Positions 1 to 8,322 of a stretch of DNA of 64,000 nucleotides are shown piece by piece. The notes beneath the pieces are model-generated. The model was not told the origin of the DNA, made no database searches, and saw only the letters and a program-made list of their open reading frames with translations. Within the stretch, counting starts at the first letter, position 1. Every line of letters starts with the position of its first letter. This DNA is from a virus, in IMG/VR virus record IMGVR_UViG_3300044972_000310, positions 1 through 64,000 of that record; one strand, given 5' to 3'. The translations under genes and the position numbers were made by a program.

Positions 1-222
1 GGCGGACATGGTGTAGAATGGAATGGTTGGGTATGTGCTGCAGAAATTGTTGGAGACGTAACCGATGTGTGTGGAGCAGGAGACACGTTTTTATCTGCAC
101 TGGTATATAAGTTTTTAGAAACTAACCGCATGCCAGATGCTGTTAAATTTGCCAACAAAGCTGCCAGTATAACAGTACAGCATGTAGGAGTCTATGCTCC
201 TAGACCAGAGGAAATTAAATGA
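1..222 (+). CDS. PfkB-family sugar kinase, ADP-heptose kinase-like (5' end missing)
   Basis: C-terminal 73 residues of an open frame entering from the left edge and ending TGA at 220-222. It shows the PfkB signature DVCGAGDTF, with the catalytic GAGD at fragment residues 25-28, followed by an Ala-rich helix and a terminal G...PEEIK as in heptose-7-phosphate kinases (RfaE1/HldA). The frame stops right after the kinase fold, so no adenylyltransferase domain follows as it does in bifunctional HldE. The stop overlaps the start of the HldD-like epimerase (ATGA), which supports a role in ADP-heptose synthesis for LPS core. A different PfkB substrate cannot be excluded from the fragment. Confidence 0.7.
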   Translation, partial: GGHGVEWNGWVCAAEIVGDVTDVCGAGDTFLSALVYKFLETNRMPDAVKFANKAASITVQHVGVYAPRPEEIK

Positions 223-1034
223 GAGTTTTAGTCACAGGGCACCGTGGATTCATCGGTCAAAATTTAGTACAGTACATTTACAACAACACAGATTGGAGTG
301 TAGATCTGTTTGACTGGAGTGACGGTAATATGCCCAGCGTTATGGAACAGGATTGGGTAATACACATAGGCGCTATTAGCAGTACAACTGAACAAGACTT
401 AGATAAAATAATGCGACAGAACGTAGACTTTACTCGCCAACTATTCAATGCTTGTAAAACATACGGAGTTAACCTACAGTATGCTAGCAGTGCCAGCTTA
501 TACGGTATGGGACCAGACTTTAAGGAAACTGCACCGTTAGATCCTCGTACTCCATATGCATGGAGCAAGTACCTGTGTGAGTACCATCATAGACAACATC
601 AAGGCGGCAACACTGTACAAGGGTTTCGTTACTTTAATGTCTACGGCAATCAGGAAGAACACAAAGGCAGTCAGGGCAGTCCAGTAAGCCAGTTTAGCCG
701 TCAAGCAAAAGCTGGTACTATTAAACTATTTCACAATAGCAACGAATACCTACGTGATTTCATAGCAGTAGAAGATATATGCAGAATGCATGTAGAGTTT
801 ATCAAGCAAGTAAAAGAATCAGGCATATGGAATATAGGCACAGGTAATCCTGTTAGTTTTGAGCATGTTGCGCAACTAATTGCAAAGAAAACTAATGCAC
901 GTATAGAGTACATAGATATGCCCGATATACTTAAAAAGAGCTATCAAGCATACACCTGTGCAGATTTAACTAAACTAACAGCTACTATTGGCCTGCAACA
1001 ATGGATCACTGTAGAAGACTGGCTAAACAGTTAA
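219..1034 (+). CDS. hldD: ADP-L-glycero-D-manno-heptose 6-epimerase-like (HldD)
   Basis: 271-residue short-chain NAD(P)-dependent epimerase. The Rossmann motif TGHRGFIG lies at residues 6-13, the catalytic Tyr-Lys pair is Y113-x3-K117 in PYAWSK, and a Ser cluster lies at 90-93. HldD-specific blocks are visible: GFRYFNVYG, then HKGS, KLF..S..YLRDF, GIWNIGTG, and YQAYTCADLT near the C-terminus. E. coli HldD is about 310 residues, so this copy is compact. Expected reaction: ADP-D-glycero-D-manno-heptose to the L,D epimer, the donor for LPS inner core. It overlaps the upstream kinase by ATGA, giving two consecutive steps of one pathway. Confidence 0.85.
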   Translation: MRVLVTGHRGFIGQNLVQYIYNNTDWSVDLFDWSDGNMPSVMEQDWVIHIGAISSTTEQDLDKIMRQNVDFTRQLFNACKTYGVNLQYASSASLYGMGPDFKETAPLDPRTPYAWSKYLCEYHHRQHQGGNTVQGFRYFNVYGNQEEHKGSQGSPVSQFSRQAKAGTIKLFHNSNEYLRDFIAVEDICRMHVEFIKQVKESGIWNIGTGNPVSFEHVAQLIAKKTNARIEYIDMPDILKKSYQAYTCADLTKLTATIGLQQWITVEDWLNS

Positions 1035-1038
1035 ATAC
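1031..1038 (+). promoter_or_regulatory. Late-promoter-like TTAAATAC box
   Basis: TTAAATAC overlaps the stop codon of the epimerase and ends 3 nt before the ATG at 1042, in the string TAAATACACTATG. The same arrangement recurs at 27880 and 42012. If used like a T4 late -10 box, transcription would start at or just after the ATG. Confidence 0.4.
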
Positions 1039-1041
1039 ACT

Positions 1042-1317
1042 ATGAGACTTAACGAATTTATCACCGACGAGGAACTGGCTGCTCTTGACGAAAAAGCCAG
1101 TAGAAAGCTATGTACCAGCACTAAATCTAACAAAGATCTTGGTGCTAGTAACCTTGCCAGCTGTAAGAGCCAAGGTCTACGATCTCGAGAAGGCAACAAA
1201 TCACACTTATTAGGTAAAGGTCCAGAAAGCCGTGTAGTTATGGGCGGACATAAACTTAAAGGTAAAAAGTATGGCGGCAAAATCCCAGATTGGGGCACAC
1301 GCAAAGGACAACTATGA
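1042..1317 (+). CDS. Conserved phage protein with capsid-targeting-like leader
   Basis: 91 residues, no recognised enzyme fold. It begins MRLNEFITDEE, one of a family of related leaders in this window (M-[KR]-x-x-E-[FIL]) that resembles the T4 capsid-targeting sequence. The body is basic, with the blocks CTSTKSNKDLG and SCKSQGLRSREG and a Gly/Lys-rich end KKYGGKIPDWGTRKGQ. The two Cys are conserved-looking but do not form a clear zinc site. It ends in an ATGA overlap with the next CTS-tagged gene. A packaged internal protein is an inference from the leader only. Confidence 0.6.
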   Translation: MRLNEFITDEELAALDEKASRKLCTSTKSNKDLGASNLASCKSQGLRSREGNKSHLLGKGPESRVVMGGHKLKGKKYGGKIPDWGTRKGQL

Positions 1318-2219
1318 GATTTACAGAATTTAAAATTATAAAAGAAGCAGACAGTATTACACTTGGCCCTACTGGTGCAGCACCTGGTGCCCCACCTACT
1401 AAAGATAAACCTGTTGCAAGAGCGTTTCGTCCAGACGGAACTTTCTATGTTGAAGTTCCTACTAGCAGAAAAGGCACAGCGATTGCAGACGTTCAAAAAG
1501 CATTGATTGCTCTTGGTTATCCATTACCATCATACGGAGTTGACGGCCAACGTGGTCCAGAAACCACTGCCGCAGTCAAGAAATTCCAAACAGACAATGG
1601 ACTAACAGCTGACGGAGACCCTGGACCAAACACAGTAGCCAAGATAAACGATGTGTTAAAGGCCAAACCTGATGTTGCTAAGAAACTTAATAAAACTAAA
1701 CCTGCTGAACTTGATGCACCAAAACCAGTACCAGGATCTGATACTAAAGGCGCTATTAAGAAAGTTATTAAAGCTGGACCCAATTTTACAGACGTAGAAA
1801 CAGTCGACGGCGCACAGTTTCGCAGAAGCGGTGCTAGAAACTGGAGAAACAACAATCCAGGAAATCTTGAGTACGGTGGCTTTGCCAAGGCAAAAGGAGC
1901 AGTTGGTACCGATGGCCGCTTTGCAGTATTTCCAACATTAGAAATTGGCATGAAGGCCAAAGAAGATCTAGTGTTCGGTAAGAACTATATAAATTTAAGT
2001 ATACGTAATGCAATTGCAAAATATGCACCTGAAAGCGAGAATGATGTTAACATGTATGTAGGTAGAATTACTCAAGCAACTAGAGCAGCGCCTGATACTG
2101 TACTTAAAGATCTAACACCCGAACAACGTACAGCCATGTTAGATACTATTAATCAAGTCGAAGGATTTAAAGTCGGAACAGTACTCGCACTAGGTCCTAC
2201 AACAACTACAACAGCATAA
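1314..2219 (+). CDS. Virion peptidoglycan-binding protein with RNNNPGN lytic motif
   Basis: 301 residues from the ATG at 1314. An upstream in-frame start at 1290 would add 8 residues before the CTS-like leader MRFTEFKIIKEAD, so 1314 is preferred; it overlaps the preceding stop as ATGA. Residues about 57-113 form a PG_binding_1 repeat (DVQKALIALGY, then GVDGQRGPETTAAVKKFQ). Residues 178-185 read RNNNPGNL, a motif found in phage virion lytic or structural proteins. Probably a virion-associated cell-wall binding or degrading protein. The leader contains I-K-E, compatible with a T4-type prohead protease site. Confidence 0.65.
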   Translation: MRFTEFKIIKEADSITLGPTGAAPGAPPTKDKPVARAFRPDGTFYVEVPTSRKGTAIADVQKALIALGYPLPSYGVDGQRGPETTAAVKKFQTDNGLTADGDPGPNTVAKINDVLKAKPDVAKKLNKTKPAELDAPKPVPGSDTKGAIKKVIKAGPNFTDVETVDGAQFRRSGARNWRNNNPGNLEYGGFAKAKGAVGTDGRFAVFPTLEIGMKAKEDLVFGKNYINLSIRNAIAKYAPESENDVNMYVGRITQATRAAPDTVLKDLTPEQRTAMLDTINQVEGFKVGTVLALGPTTTTTA

Positions 2220-2768
2220 ATGAATTTAACCGGTAAACTTTTAATAGCCCCTCCTAACGTGCGTGGAAACTTTTGGCAGAAGACTGTGATCTTTGTTACT
2301 GAAGATCATGCCCGTGGTAGTATGGGTGTTGTACTAAACAAACAATCCAAAATGACTATTCGGGAGTTTGCTGAACAGTGTAATGTAGATATTGACATTG
2401 AAGGATTTGTCTATGTAGGTGGTCCAGTTAATGTTAAAGCATTAACCTTATTGCATAGTTCAGAATGGAAGACTAATAACACTATGCAGGTTAATGAGCA
2501 ATTTAGTATTAGTTCAAGCCAAGAGCTATTACTAAGACTAGCAATGGGCGACCATCCAAAACATTGGAGACTGTTAGTTGGTCTATGTGCATGGGCACCT
2601 GATCAATTGACTAACGAGATCAAAGGGATACCCCCATACAATCATGATTTTAGTTGGCTAACTGCAACGCCAAACTATACAAGTGTATTTGGACTAGATA
2701 CGCAGGATCAATGGACACAGTCAATTGAGCAATCTGGTTCCGAATTTGTACAAAATTTACTTGCTTAA
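2220..2768 (+). CDS. YqgE/AlgH family protein (UPF0301)
   Basis: 182 residues, full length for the family (E. coli YqgE about 187). The N-terminal signature LTGKLLIAPPN, then F.KTVIFVTEDHARGSMGVVLNK and YVGGPV, is characteristic. The biochemical role of the family is not settled; in Pseudomonas AlgH was linked to alginate regulation. The gene starts immediately after the preceding TAA. A phage copy is unusual and may affect host transcription or the envelope, but nothing in the sequence decides this. Confidence 0.85.
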   Translation: MNLTGKLLIAPPNVRGNFWQKTVIFVTEDHARGSMGVVLNKQSKMTIREFAEQCNVDIDIEGFVYVGGPVNVKALTLLHSSEWKTNNTMQVNEQFSISSSQELLLRLAMGDHPKHWRLLVGLCAWAPDQLTNEIKGIPPYNHDFSWLTATPNYTSVFGLDTQDQWTQSIEQSGSEFVQNLLA

Positions 2769-2789
2769 ATATCTAAATGGCTGTATAAT
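2761..2789 (+). promoter_or_regulatory. Sigma70 promoter TTGCTT-17-TATAAT
   Basis: -35 TTGCTT at 2761-2766, 17-bp spacer, -10 TATAAT at 2784-2789, about 37 nt before the HNH gene start. The -35 overlaps the end of the yqgE-like gene. Confidence 0.65.
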
Positions 2790-2826
2790 ACAAGCTGTTT
2801 CACACAAAAAGAAATGATTACCCAAA

Positions 2827-3339
2827 ATGTCAGATACGCTCTTACTCAACGCCGACGGCGCACCAGTCAGCTTTCTGCCACTTAGTACACTAACTTGGCA
2901 GGATGCAATCAAATACATGGTCTTAGACAAGGCCCATGTATTGGCTTGGCACGACAATTGGATTGTGCATAGCGCCACTTGGGAAACTGCGGTTCCTAGC
3001 ATCTTAATTCTTAGAGATTATATGAAGCCCAAGACTAGTGTTAGATTCTCTAAGGGTAATGTATTCTTACGAGACAATTATACATGTGCATATTGTAGCG
3101 ACCATCTTGAAAAGAAATCGTGTACACTAGATCATGTGCTGCCAACTAGCTTAGGTGGTAAGACTACCTTTGAAAACTGTGTCACTGCCTGTGGGCCTTG
3201 CAACGCCGGCAAAGGCAATAACAAGAAGATTGTTCCCAAGTACAGACCACATAAGCCAGACTTCTACGAACTAGTAAATAAGCGTAAGAAGATGTCATTC
3301 CAACTTAGGTTTGAAGAATGGCGTGACTATGTACAGTGA
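2827..3339 (+). CDS. HNH endonuclease family protein
   Basis: 170 residues. The C-terminal half carries a zinc-ribbon HNH core: C87-x2-C90, the catalytic D102-H103 in TLDHVLPTSLGG, N117, and C122-x2-C125-N. The N-terminal 80 residues match stand-alone HNH proteins that are widespread in bacteria and phages, not intron-encoded ones. It has its own sigma70 promoter and may act as a free-standing nuclease on host or competing phage DNA. Its stop overlaps the GTG start of the radical SAM gene. Confidence 0.8.
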   Translation: MSDTLLLNADGAPVSFLPLSTLTWQDAIKYMVLDKAHVLAWHDNWIVHSATWETAVPSILILRDYMKPKTSVRFSKGNVFLRDNYTCAYCSDHLEKKSCTLDHVLPTSLGGKTTFENCVTACGPCNAGKGNNKKIVPKYRPHKPDFYELVNKRKKMSFQLRFEEWRDYVQ

Positions 3340-4205
3340 ACACAGAAACTTTAACTATTGACTGGAACTTTGGAAACGAATGTGCCCTAAAATGTAGCTA
3401 CTGCAATGTAGAATTACACGATGGGGCCAACCCATTTCCTATTGCTGATAAGTTTTGCCCGGCATTTGATCATCTTATTGGTCAGACCCGGGCTTTTTCG
3501 CGTGTCAACTTAGAGTTCTCAGGCGGCGAACCTACACAGAGTAAGAGCCTACAATATGTCGTATTATCCAGCACAGATGATAGAGTAAAGTTTAAACTAA
3601 TATCAAACGGTCAAGCACCCATCATGTGGTGGAAACTCATAGCATACAAGTTATACGCACTTACTTTAACATATCATGTACACACTGACCTAGAACATTT
3701 CAAACGTGTAGTTACGATTACCCAGCGCCATGGTCTAAAGATATTTGTAGCTATAACTCCTGAAACTTGGGCAGCGGGTATAGCAGCCTATCGTGAACTT
3801 AAAGTCATACATACCGATGTAGACATGCAACTCTTATACTCAAACTTCACTAGAGGCAATGATCAATATCTTAAATACACAGACGATCACTGGGCTGTAT
3901 ATTATGCAGAGAAAGGCATTGATGTGAAGAACCAACAGCAAGTAGAGCAGACAATAGAGTTTAAACGAGTTAATCATTTAAACAATTACTACGGTCACAT
4001 GTGCTGGGCAGGTGTTACACAGGTTATTATAGATAACTTTGGGTATGTCTATCGTGGCTGGTGTAAGAGCAACGGACATATGGGTAATGTGTTTGATCAA
4101 TCGTTTCAAATAGATAGCAGACCAAGACCTTGCCCCAAGACACAGTGTAAGAATGGATTTGATTTACAAGCTCGTAAGAGTGAAGGAACATGGGGAATGG
4201 CATGA
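3336..4205 (+). CDS. Radical SAM protein of unknown substrate
   Basis: 289 residues starting at a GTG that overlaps the previous stop (GTGA). It has the canonical cluster motif C16-x3-C20-x2-C23 and the SAM-binding GGEP at 63-66. The C-terminal region has further cysteines (MCWAG, GWCKSNG, PCPKTQC) that could hold an auxiliary cluster or SPASM/twitch-like zinc site. QueE-like or peptide-modifying roles are possible, but the substrate is not recognisable. Neighbours (HNH, DUF454) give no pathway hint. Confidence 0.75.
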   Translation: MNTETLTIDWNFGNECALKCSYCNVELHDGANPFPIADKFCPAFDHLIGQTRAFSRVNLEFSGGEPTQSKSLQYVVLSSTDDRVKFKLISNGQAPIMWWKLIAYKLYALTLTYHVHTDLEHFKRVVTITQRHGLKIFVAITPETWAAGIAAYRELKVIHTDVDMQLLYSNFTRGNDQYLKYTDDHWAVYYAEKGIDVKNQQQVEQTIEFKRVNHLNNYYGHMCWAGVTQVIIDNFGYVYRGWCKSNGHMGNVFDQSFQIDSRPRPCPKTQCKNGFDLQARKSEGTWGMA

Positions 4206-4621
4206 AAAAGTTATTTTGGAACATATTAGGATTTTTAAGTTTAGGTATGGCCTATATCGGAGTTATCACTCCGGGCATACCTTATAGTTGTTTTGTTGTG
4301 TTTGCTGCCTATTGCTTTGCTAAAGGCAACAAGCGTATGCACGATTGGTTATACAATCATAAGTTGTTCGGACCATTCCTAACCAACTGGGGCACCAAGC
4401 GTGTGTTCCCGCACAAGATGAAATACTTCATGTTGGTCACTATGAGTGTTAGTCTAGTCATCATGTGGTTCACAGGTGTTAAACCCGTTGGCATATTGTC
4501 TACAGGCATCTTCATGGCCTTGGTAGCAGTATGGGCATGGCGATTCCCAGGCAGCACTGACGAGTATGATAGTCGAATTGCTGAAGGCCGTAAGATAGGT
4601 TGGTTCAACAATAGTTTTTAA
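4202..4621 (+). CDS. DUF454 (YbaN-like) inner-membrane protein
   Basis: 139 residues from the ATG at 4202, which overlaps the radical SAM stop as ATGA; an in-frame ATG at 4190 is less likely. There are three hydrophobic segments: residues about 3-40 (two, with a PGIPYSCFVVFAAYCFAK block), and 82-115. It has the YbaN/DUF454 signature ILGFLSLGMAYIGVITPGIP. Function of the family is unknown. A phage copy close to envelope genes fits a role in remodelling the host envelope, by inference only. Confidence 0.75.
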   Translation: MKKLFWNILGFLSLGMAYIGVITPGIPYSCFVVFAAYCFAKGNKRMHDWLYNHKLFGPFLTNWGTKRVFPHKMKYFMLVTMSVSLVIMWFTGVKPVGILSTGIFMALVAVWAWRFPGSTDEYDSRIAEGRKIGWFNNSF

Positions 4622-4664
4622 CAGTGTAATCATTATGTAATCGATTGGGCGGTAAATATGATAT

Positions 4665-5546
4665 ATGAAGACATACCGCTCAATCTTTGTTAGTGATGTG
4701 CATCTCGGAACCAAAGACTGCCAAGCGGATAAGTTAAACAATTTTCTCAAACATAACTCATGTGATACATTATATCTAGTAGGCGATATAATAGATGCGT
4801 GGCGCATACAACAAAACAAGTGGCGTTGGAAACAGAGCCATACTAACGTAGTACGCAGAGTATTAGGACACGCCAAGCGTGGTACTCGTGTAGTTTATGT
4901 AGCGGGCAATCACGACGAATTCCTAAGACCAATGATACCCTACGGTTTCTCATTCGGCCTTGTAGAAATACACAATCAAATAGAACACATAGGTGCTGAC
5001 GGCAAGCACTATCTAGTCACACATGGTGACTTGTTTGACGGCATTACACGTCTAGCTCCTTGGCTAGCATTCTTAGGAGATAAAGCATATGATATCATCC
5101 TTAGTATCAATAGCAAGTATAATTGGCTACGTCATCGCATGGGTTTTGGGTACTTTAGCATTAGCAAGTTTCTTAAGCACAGAGTTAAGAAAGCCGTAGA
5201 CTTTATATTCAAGTTTGAAGAAAATCTAGCAGGCTATTGTAAAAAGCGTGGCTTTGATGGTGTAATATGTGGACACATACACCATGCAGAAATCAAAGAC
5301 ATAGACGGAGTGACGTATATGAATGACGGTGACTGGGTAGAAAGTTGCACAGCCTTGGTAGAACATCACGATGGTCGTTGGGAGATTGTAACATGGACAC
5401 AGGAGAAAGATAATGTGGATACTAATGCTAATAGCAGTTCACGTGAACAATCCTCAGGACGTTCCAGGAAGAATAGAACTGGCATTCAAAGACCAGATGA
5501 GTTGCGAAGTAGCTCTAGCGTCAATGAAGTGGCAGCTAAAGTTTAA
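4665..5546 (+). CDS. LpxH-like calcineurin-type phosphoesterase
   Basis: 293 residues. Dimetal phosphoesterase motifs are all present: D11-x-H13, G40-D41-x2-D44, G81-N-H-D84, H120 in VTHGDLFDG, and G203-H-x-H206, with NDGDWVES after it as in UDP-2,3-diacylglucosamine diphosphatase-like proteins. Such enzymes cleave UDP-diacylglucosamine to lipid X in lipid A synthesis. The last 45 residues are a Ser/Asn/Arg-rich low-complexity tail not expected in LpxH. Together with HldD and the next glycosyltransferase it suggests LPS modification; the exact substrate is uncertain. Confidence 0.7.
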   Translation: MKTYRSIFVSDVHLGTKDCQADKLNNFLKHNSCDTLYLVGDIIDAWRIQQNKWRWKQSHTNVVRRVLGHAKRGTRVVYVAGNHDEFLRPMIPYGFSFGLVEIHNQIEHIGADGKHYLVTHGDLFDGITRLAPWLAFLGDKAYDIILSINSKYNWLRHRMGFGYFSISKFLKHRVKKAVDFIFKFEENLAGYCKKRGFDGVICGHIHHAEIKDIDGVTYMNDGDWVESCTALVEHHDGRWEIVTWTQEKDNVDTNANSSSREQSSGRSRKNRTGIQRPDELRSSSSVNEVAAKV

Positions 5547-5567
5547 CAATTTTAAGGTAGAAGGACA

Positions 5568-6284
5568 ATGCAAAAAACAATAAGCGATAAAATTACTATT
5601 GTGGTCCCTTGCAAGAACGAGGAGAACTACATAGCACATCTGCTAATGCACTTGCGCCAGCAATCTATAGGTGACACTAGAATTATCATTGCTGATTGTA
5701 GTACGGACAATACACGCGAAGTTATTCAAATAATGAAAGGTGAACTGAATGTTGAAGTTATCAATGGCGGCCCAGTTAGTCTTGCTAAGAACAATGGAGC
5801 TCAACTGGTCACTACTCCTTACATCTTATTCATCGATGCCGATGTACGCTTCTTTAAAGATACTGTGATACACGATGCTGTTAACCTAATAGAGTCTAAG
5901 AACTTAGATCTCATTGGACTAAACATTAAATGCTATGACAAGGACCTACGTGCTAAGATTGGGTTCGCCGCATTCAACCTAATCAATCATGTATTGAAAC
6001 ACGTTAGTCCATTTGCTGTGGGAGCTTTCATGCTGACTCGTAGAGATCGTTTTGAAGAGTATGGGGGCTTCCCTGAACAGTTTTCAACCAGCGAAGACTT
6101 CTTCTTGTCTCGTAAGTACAGTCCTAAAAAGTTTAGGATCATCAAGCATCATTTCGGACAAGATAGCCGTAGATTTAAGAAGATGGGCTATATGGGCATG
6201 GCCAAGTACCTAGTCAAGAACTTTGTTAATCGCAACAATAAAGCCTACTGGGACAAGTTAGATTCATCTAAGTATTGGGGTTAA
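5568..6284 (+). CDS. Family 2 glycosyltransferase
   Basis: 238 residues of GT-A fold: N-terminal ITIVVPCKNEENYI, then D47-NT region, and the nucleotide-sugar/metal motif D90-A-D92 in LFIDADVRF. The later segment GAFMLTRRDRFEEYGGF and the D/E-rich TSEDFFLSRK are typical acceptor-side motifs of GT2 enzymes. The C-terminus ends without a clear membrane helix. It sits just after the LpxH-like gene and is followed by a terminator, so the 4665-6284 pair probably forms the end of an envelope-glycan operon. Confidence 0.8.
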   Translation: MQKTISDKITIVVPCKNEENYIAHLLMHLRQQSIGDTRIIIADCSTDNTREVIQIMKGELNVEVINGGPVSLAKNNGAQLVTTPYILFIDADVRFFKDTVIHDAVNLIESKNLDLIGLNIKCYDKDLRAKIGFAAFNLINHVLKHVSPFAVGAFMLTRRDRFEEYGGFPEQFSTSEDFFLSRKYSPKKFRIIKHHFGQDSRRFKKMGYMGMAKYLVKNFVNRNNKAYWDKLDSSKYWG

Positions 6285-6330
6285 GTAATACTCGCTCGCT
6301 GACGGCGTACAATGTGATAAGTAGTCAGCA

Positions 6331-6355
6331 ATAGGATCGCAAGATCCTATTTTTA
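6331..6355 (+). terminator. Rho-independent terminator
   Basis: ATAGGATC (6331-6338), GCAA tetraloop, GATCCTAT (6343-6350), then TTTTA. It follows the glycosyltransferase gene. Confidence 0.8.
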
Positions 6356-6357
6356 TG

Positions 6358-6365
6358 ACTAAATA
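6358..6365 (+). promoter_or_regulatory. Late-promoter-like ACTAAATA box
   Basis: ACTAAATA 21 nt upstream of the nuclease ATG at 6387, directly after the terminator; a good position for a T4-type late -10 element. Confidence 0.45.
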
Positions 6366-6386
6366 TTAGCACTTATCGGAGTACTT

Positions 6387-6839
6387 ATGAAGAAGTTATT
6401 AGTATTATTATTGCTGGTCCCTGTACTGGCATTTGCACAAGCAAAAGTGCCAAAAAATTCAGCAACCTACGACGCACAGATCCTGCGTGTCACAGACGGC
6501 GACACAGTGGTTATTGCCGCGCCATTCCTACCAGCACCATTGAAACCAGAGTTGGCTATTCGTGTGTATGGAGTTGACACTCCTGAGAAAGGACACAGAG
6601 CCATGTGCCCAAGTGAAGCACAGCGTGGTGAAGCTGCCTCAGCATTTACTAAGAAGGCTATAGAATCAGCAGCCGCAGCCAAGGGCAAGTTCCAAGTTAC
6701 TATGTACGGTTGGGATAAGTTTGGCGGTCGTGTACTAGGTGATATCCTAATCAATGGTCAGAGCCTACGTGCTGCCTTGATTGCCAACGGCTTTGCTCGT
6801 GAGTACTACGGCGAAGCTAAACAAAGCTGGTGTAACTAA
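6387..6839 (+). CDS. Secreted thermonuclease-like nuclease (SNase fold)
   Basis: 150 residues. A Sec signal peptide occupies residues 1-19 (MKKLLVLLLL... AFAQA). Staphylococcal-nuclease motifs follow: D37-G-D39-T, R59, and V-D64-T65-P-E67, then GWDKFGGRVLGDI with the second catalytic Arg. The predicted product is exported to periplasm or medium, where it could degrade DNA/RNA for nucleotide recovery, or during lysis or superinfection control. It is followed at once by a lipoprotein and a lipase gene. Confidence 0.85.
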   Translation: MKKLLVLLLLVPVLAFAQAKVPKNSATYDAQILRVTDGDTVVIAAPFLPAPLKPELAIRVYGVDTPEKGHRAMCPSEAQRGEAASAFTKKAIESAAAAKGKFQVTMYGWDKFGGRVLGDILINGQSLRAALIANGFAREYYGEAKQSWCN

Positions 6840-6840
6840 A

Positions 6841-7218
6841 ATGAAGCGCCTACTAGCCATCACTGCACTGGTCACACTAACAGGGTGTGCTAGTATCATT
6901 GACATGATTCCCAGCAAGTGGGATGTCAATCAAGCCAAGGTTACTACTGACCTAAGACAGGCTACACATAACTTTGACTGCAAGGCAGATCAAAGAGCAC
7001 AACTTAAAACCATTGCAGAACATGCACAATGGTTTGAACTCTACAGTGAAAGCAAAGGCACTAAGGATGTTGCCCAACTAGGCAAGACTCTGCAGGCCAC
7101 AGTGAAAGAGTTTCGAGATAGAGCACAGCCAGTAAGTCCTATCTATTGCGATATCAAACGTAAGCTGATGATTCAACAGGCTGACATCATTGCTAAAACA
7201 ACTCAAGGAAGATTCTAA
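6841..7218 (+). CDS. Lipoprotein of unknown function
   Basis: 125 residues from the ATG at 6841; an earlier in-frame start lies inside the nuclease gene and lacks the signal peptide context. Residues 1-18 are a type II signal peptide with lipobox LTGC. The mature part is helical and contains two Cys (FDCKAD and IYCDIK) that may pair. It overlaps the lipase gene as TAATG. No family recognised. Confidence 0.7.
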   Translation: MKRLLAITALVTLTGCASIIDMIPSKWDVNQAKVTTDLRQATHNFDCKADQRAQLKTIAEHAQWFELYSESKGTKDVAQLGKTLQATVKEFRDRAQPVSPIYCDIKRKLMIQQADIIAKTTQGRF

Positions 7219-7943
7219 TGAAAACTGAACTACTATTAGAGTTTGCCAACATAGCGCAAACTACCTATGACAATCCTAAAACCGCTACTGCCAAGTTTAA
7301 AGCGTTAGGATATAAAATTATTCAATTCTTCGACATCAACGGAGCACAGGCATATCTATTGACCAATGGCACTATTACTGTGCTGAGTTTTAGAGGTACT
7401 GAAGTAACTGAAAAGTCAGATATATTGGCAGACTTAAAGGCTGGCAAGAATCTTGAAGCCTGTGGTGGCAAGGTACATGTTGGCTTCAAAGAAGAAATCA
7501 ACAAACTATGGCCCACTATCTCTAAAGTGTTAGCAGACAATCCAGGCAACCTATACGTAACTGGACACAGTCTTGGCGCTGCCATGGCTACCATTGCTGC
7601 CAGCCGTATGCAGGATCGTGTAACAGCATTGATAACATTTGGTTCGCCGAGAGTTGGCAACGCAGAGTTTGTTAAGAGCCTAACTGTTGACCATTACAGA
7701 GTACAGAACAATTGCGATGATGTAACCAAAGTTCCATTTATGTTGATGGGATTCGCACATCACGGCACACACAGATACATGAACTTCTATGGAGAGTTTA
7801 GAGACCTAACTCCGTGGCAACAGGTAAAGGACATGGTCCGTAGCAGATTGCGAGCCAGAGCAAAAGGTCAAAAGTATATTGGTGTGTTTGATCACATGAT
7901 GGCCAACTACATTGCCAAATTAGAAAAGTTAAGAGGAGAATAA
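7218..7943 (+). CDS. Class 3 lipase-like alpha/beta hydrolase
   Basis: 241 residues. The nucleophile elbow is G116-H-S118-L-G in YVTGHSLGAAMA; FGSPRVGN (141-148) is the typical lipase_3 block after it. A downstream DD pair and HHGTHRY supply plausible Asp and His. No signal peptide is visible, so it may act in the cytoplasm or at lysis. It is translationally coupled (TAATG) to the lipoprotein, which could be a partner at the membrane. Confidence 0.8.
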   Translation: MKTELLLEFANIAQTTYDNPKTATAKFKALGYKIIQFFDINGAQAYLLTNGTITVLSFRGTEVTEKSDILADLKAGKNLEACGGKVHVGFKEEINKLWPTISKVLADNPGNLYVTGHSLGAAMATIAASRMQDRVTALITFGSPRVGNAEFVKSLTVDHYRVQNNCDDVTKVPFMLMGFAHHGTHRYMNFYGEFRDLTPWQQVKDMVRSRLRARAKGQKYIGVFDHMMANYIAKLEKLRGE

Positions 7944-7944
7944 A

Positions 7945-8322
7945 ATGGAATTAGATCAAATCAAAGAAAAGATGAGTGCTGGCGAAGCCAAGGGCGCACT
8001 GATCGAAAAGGTAACATTTGCTGTGCTACCCATCATGTTTGCCTGTGTGGTGTACTTGATGAATGCTCTGAGTGTGGCCAATCATCAACTGACCATTCTT
8101 GAAAGCAAGATGCAGTTGGTGGTGACATCAGACAACAAACAAGCACCAAACATGGGTGCTGAACTGGCTCGTGAAAAACTGCGCCAAGACTTGATGCAGG
8201 CCAACACAGAAGCTGTGACCCGTGCGGCTGCAAACCGTGCCATCATTGAAACCTTGCTGTTTCGTGTGGCAGAGTTAGAAAAATTCAAAGACAGACAATT
8301 ATACAACGGTGGGAAGAAGTAA
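7945..8322 (+). CDS. Small membrane protein with coiled coil
   Basis: 125 residues. One transmembrane segment at about 24-44 (VTFAVLPIMFACVVYLMNAL) is followed by a long Ala/Glu-rich coiled-coil region to the C-terminus. It starts 2 nt after the lipase stop. The topology would suit a holin accessory or spanin-like component, but no lysis family is recognised. Confidence 0.55.
   Translation: MELDQIKEKMSAGEAKGALIEKVTFAVLPIMFACVVYLMNALSVANHQLTILESKMQLVVTSDNKQAPNMGAELAREKLRQDLMQANTEAVTRAAANRAIIETLLFRVAELEKFKDRQLYNGGKK

Noticed and set aside
4665-5546. Interpretation as a DNA-repair phosphoesterase (SbcD/Mre11)
   Set aside because: The motifs and the NDGDWVES end fit LpxH-like enzymes better, and the length and neighbours point to envelope functions.
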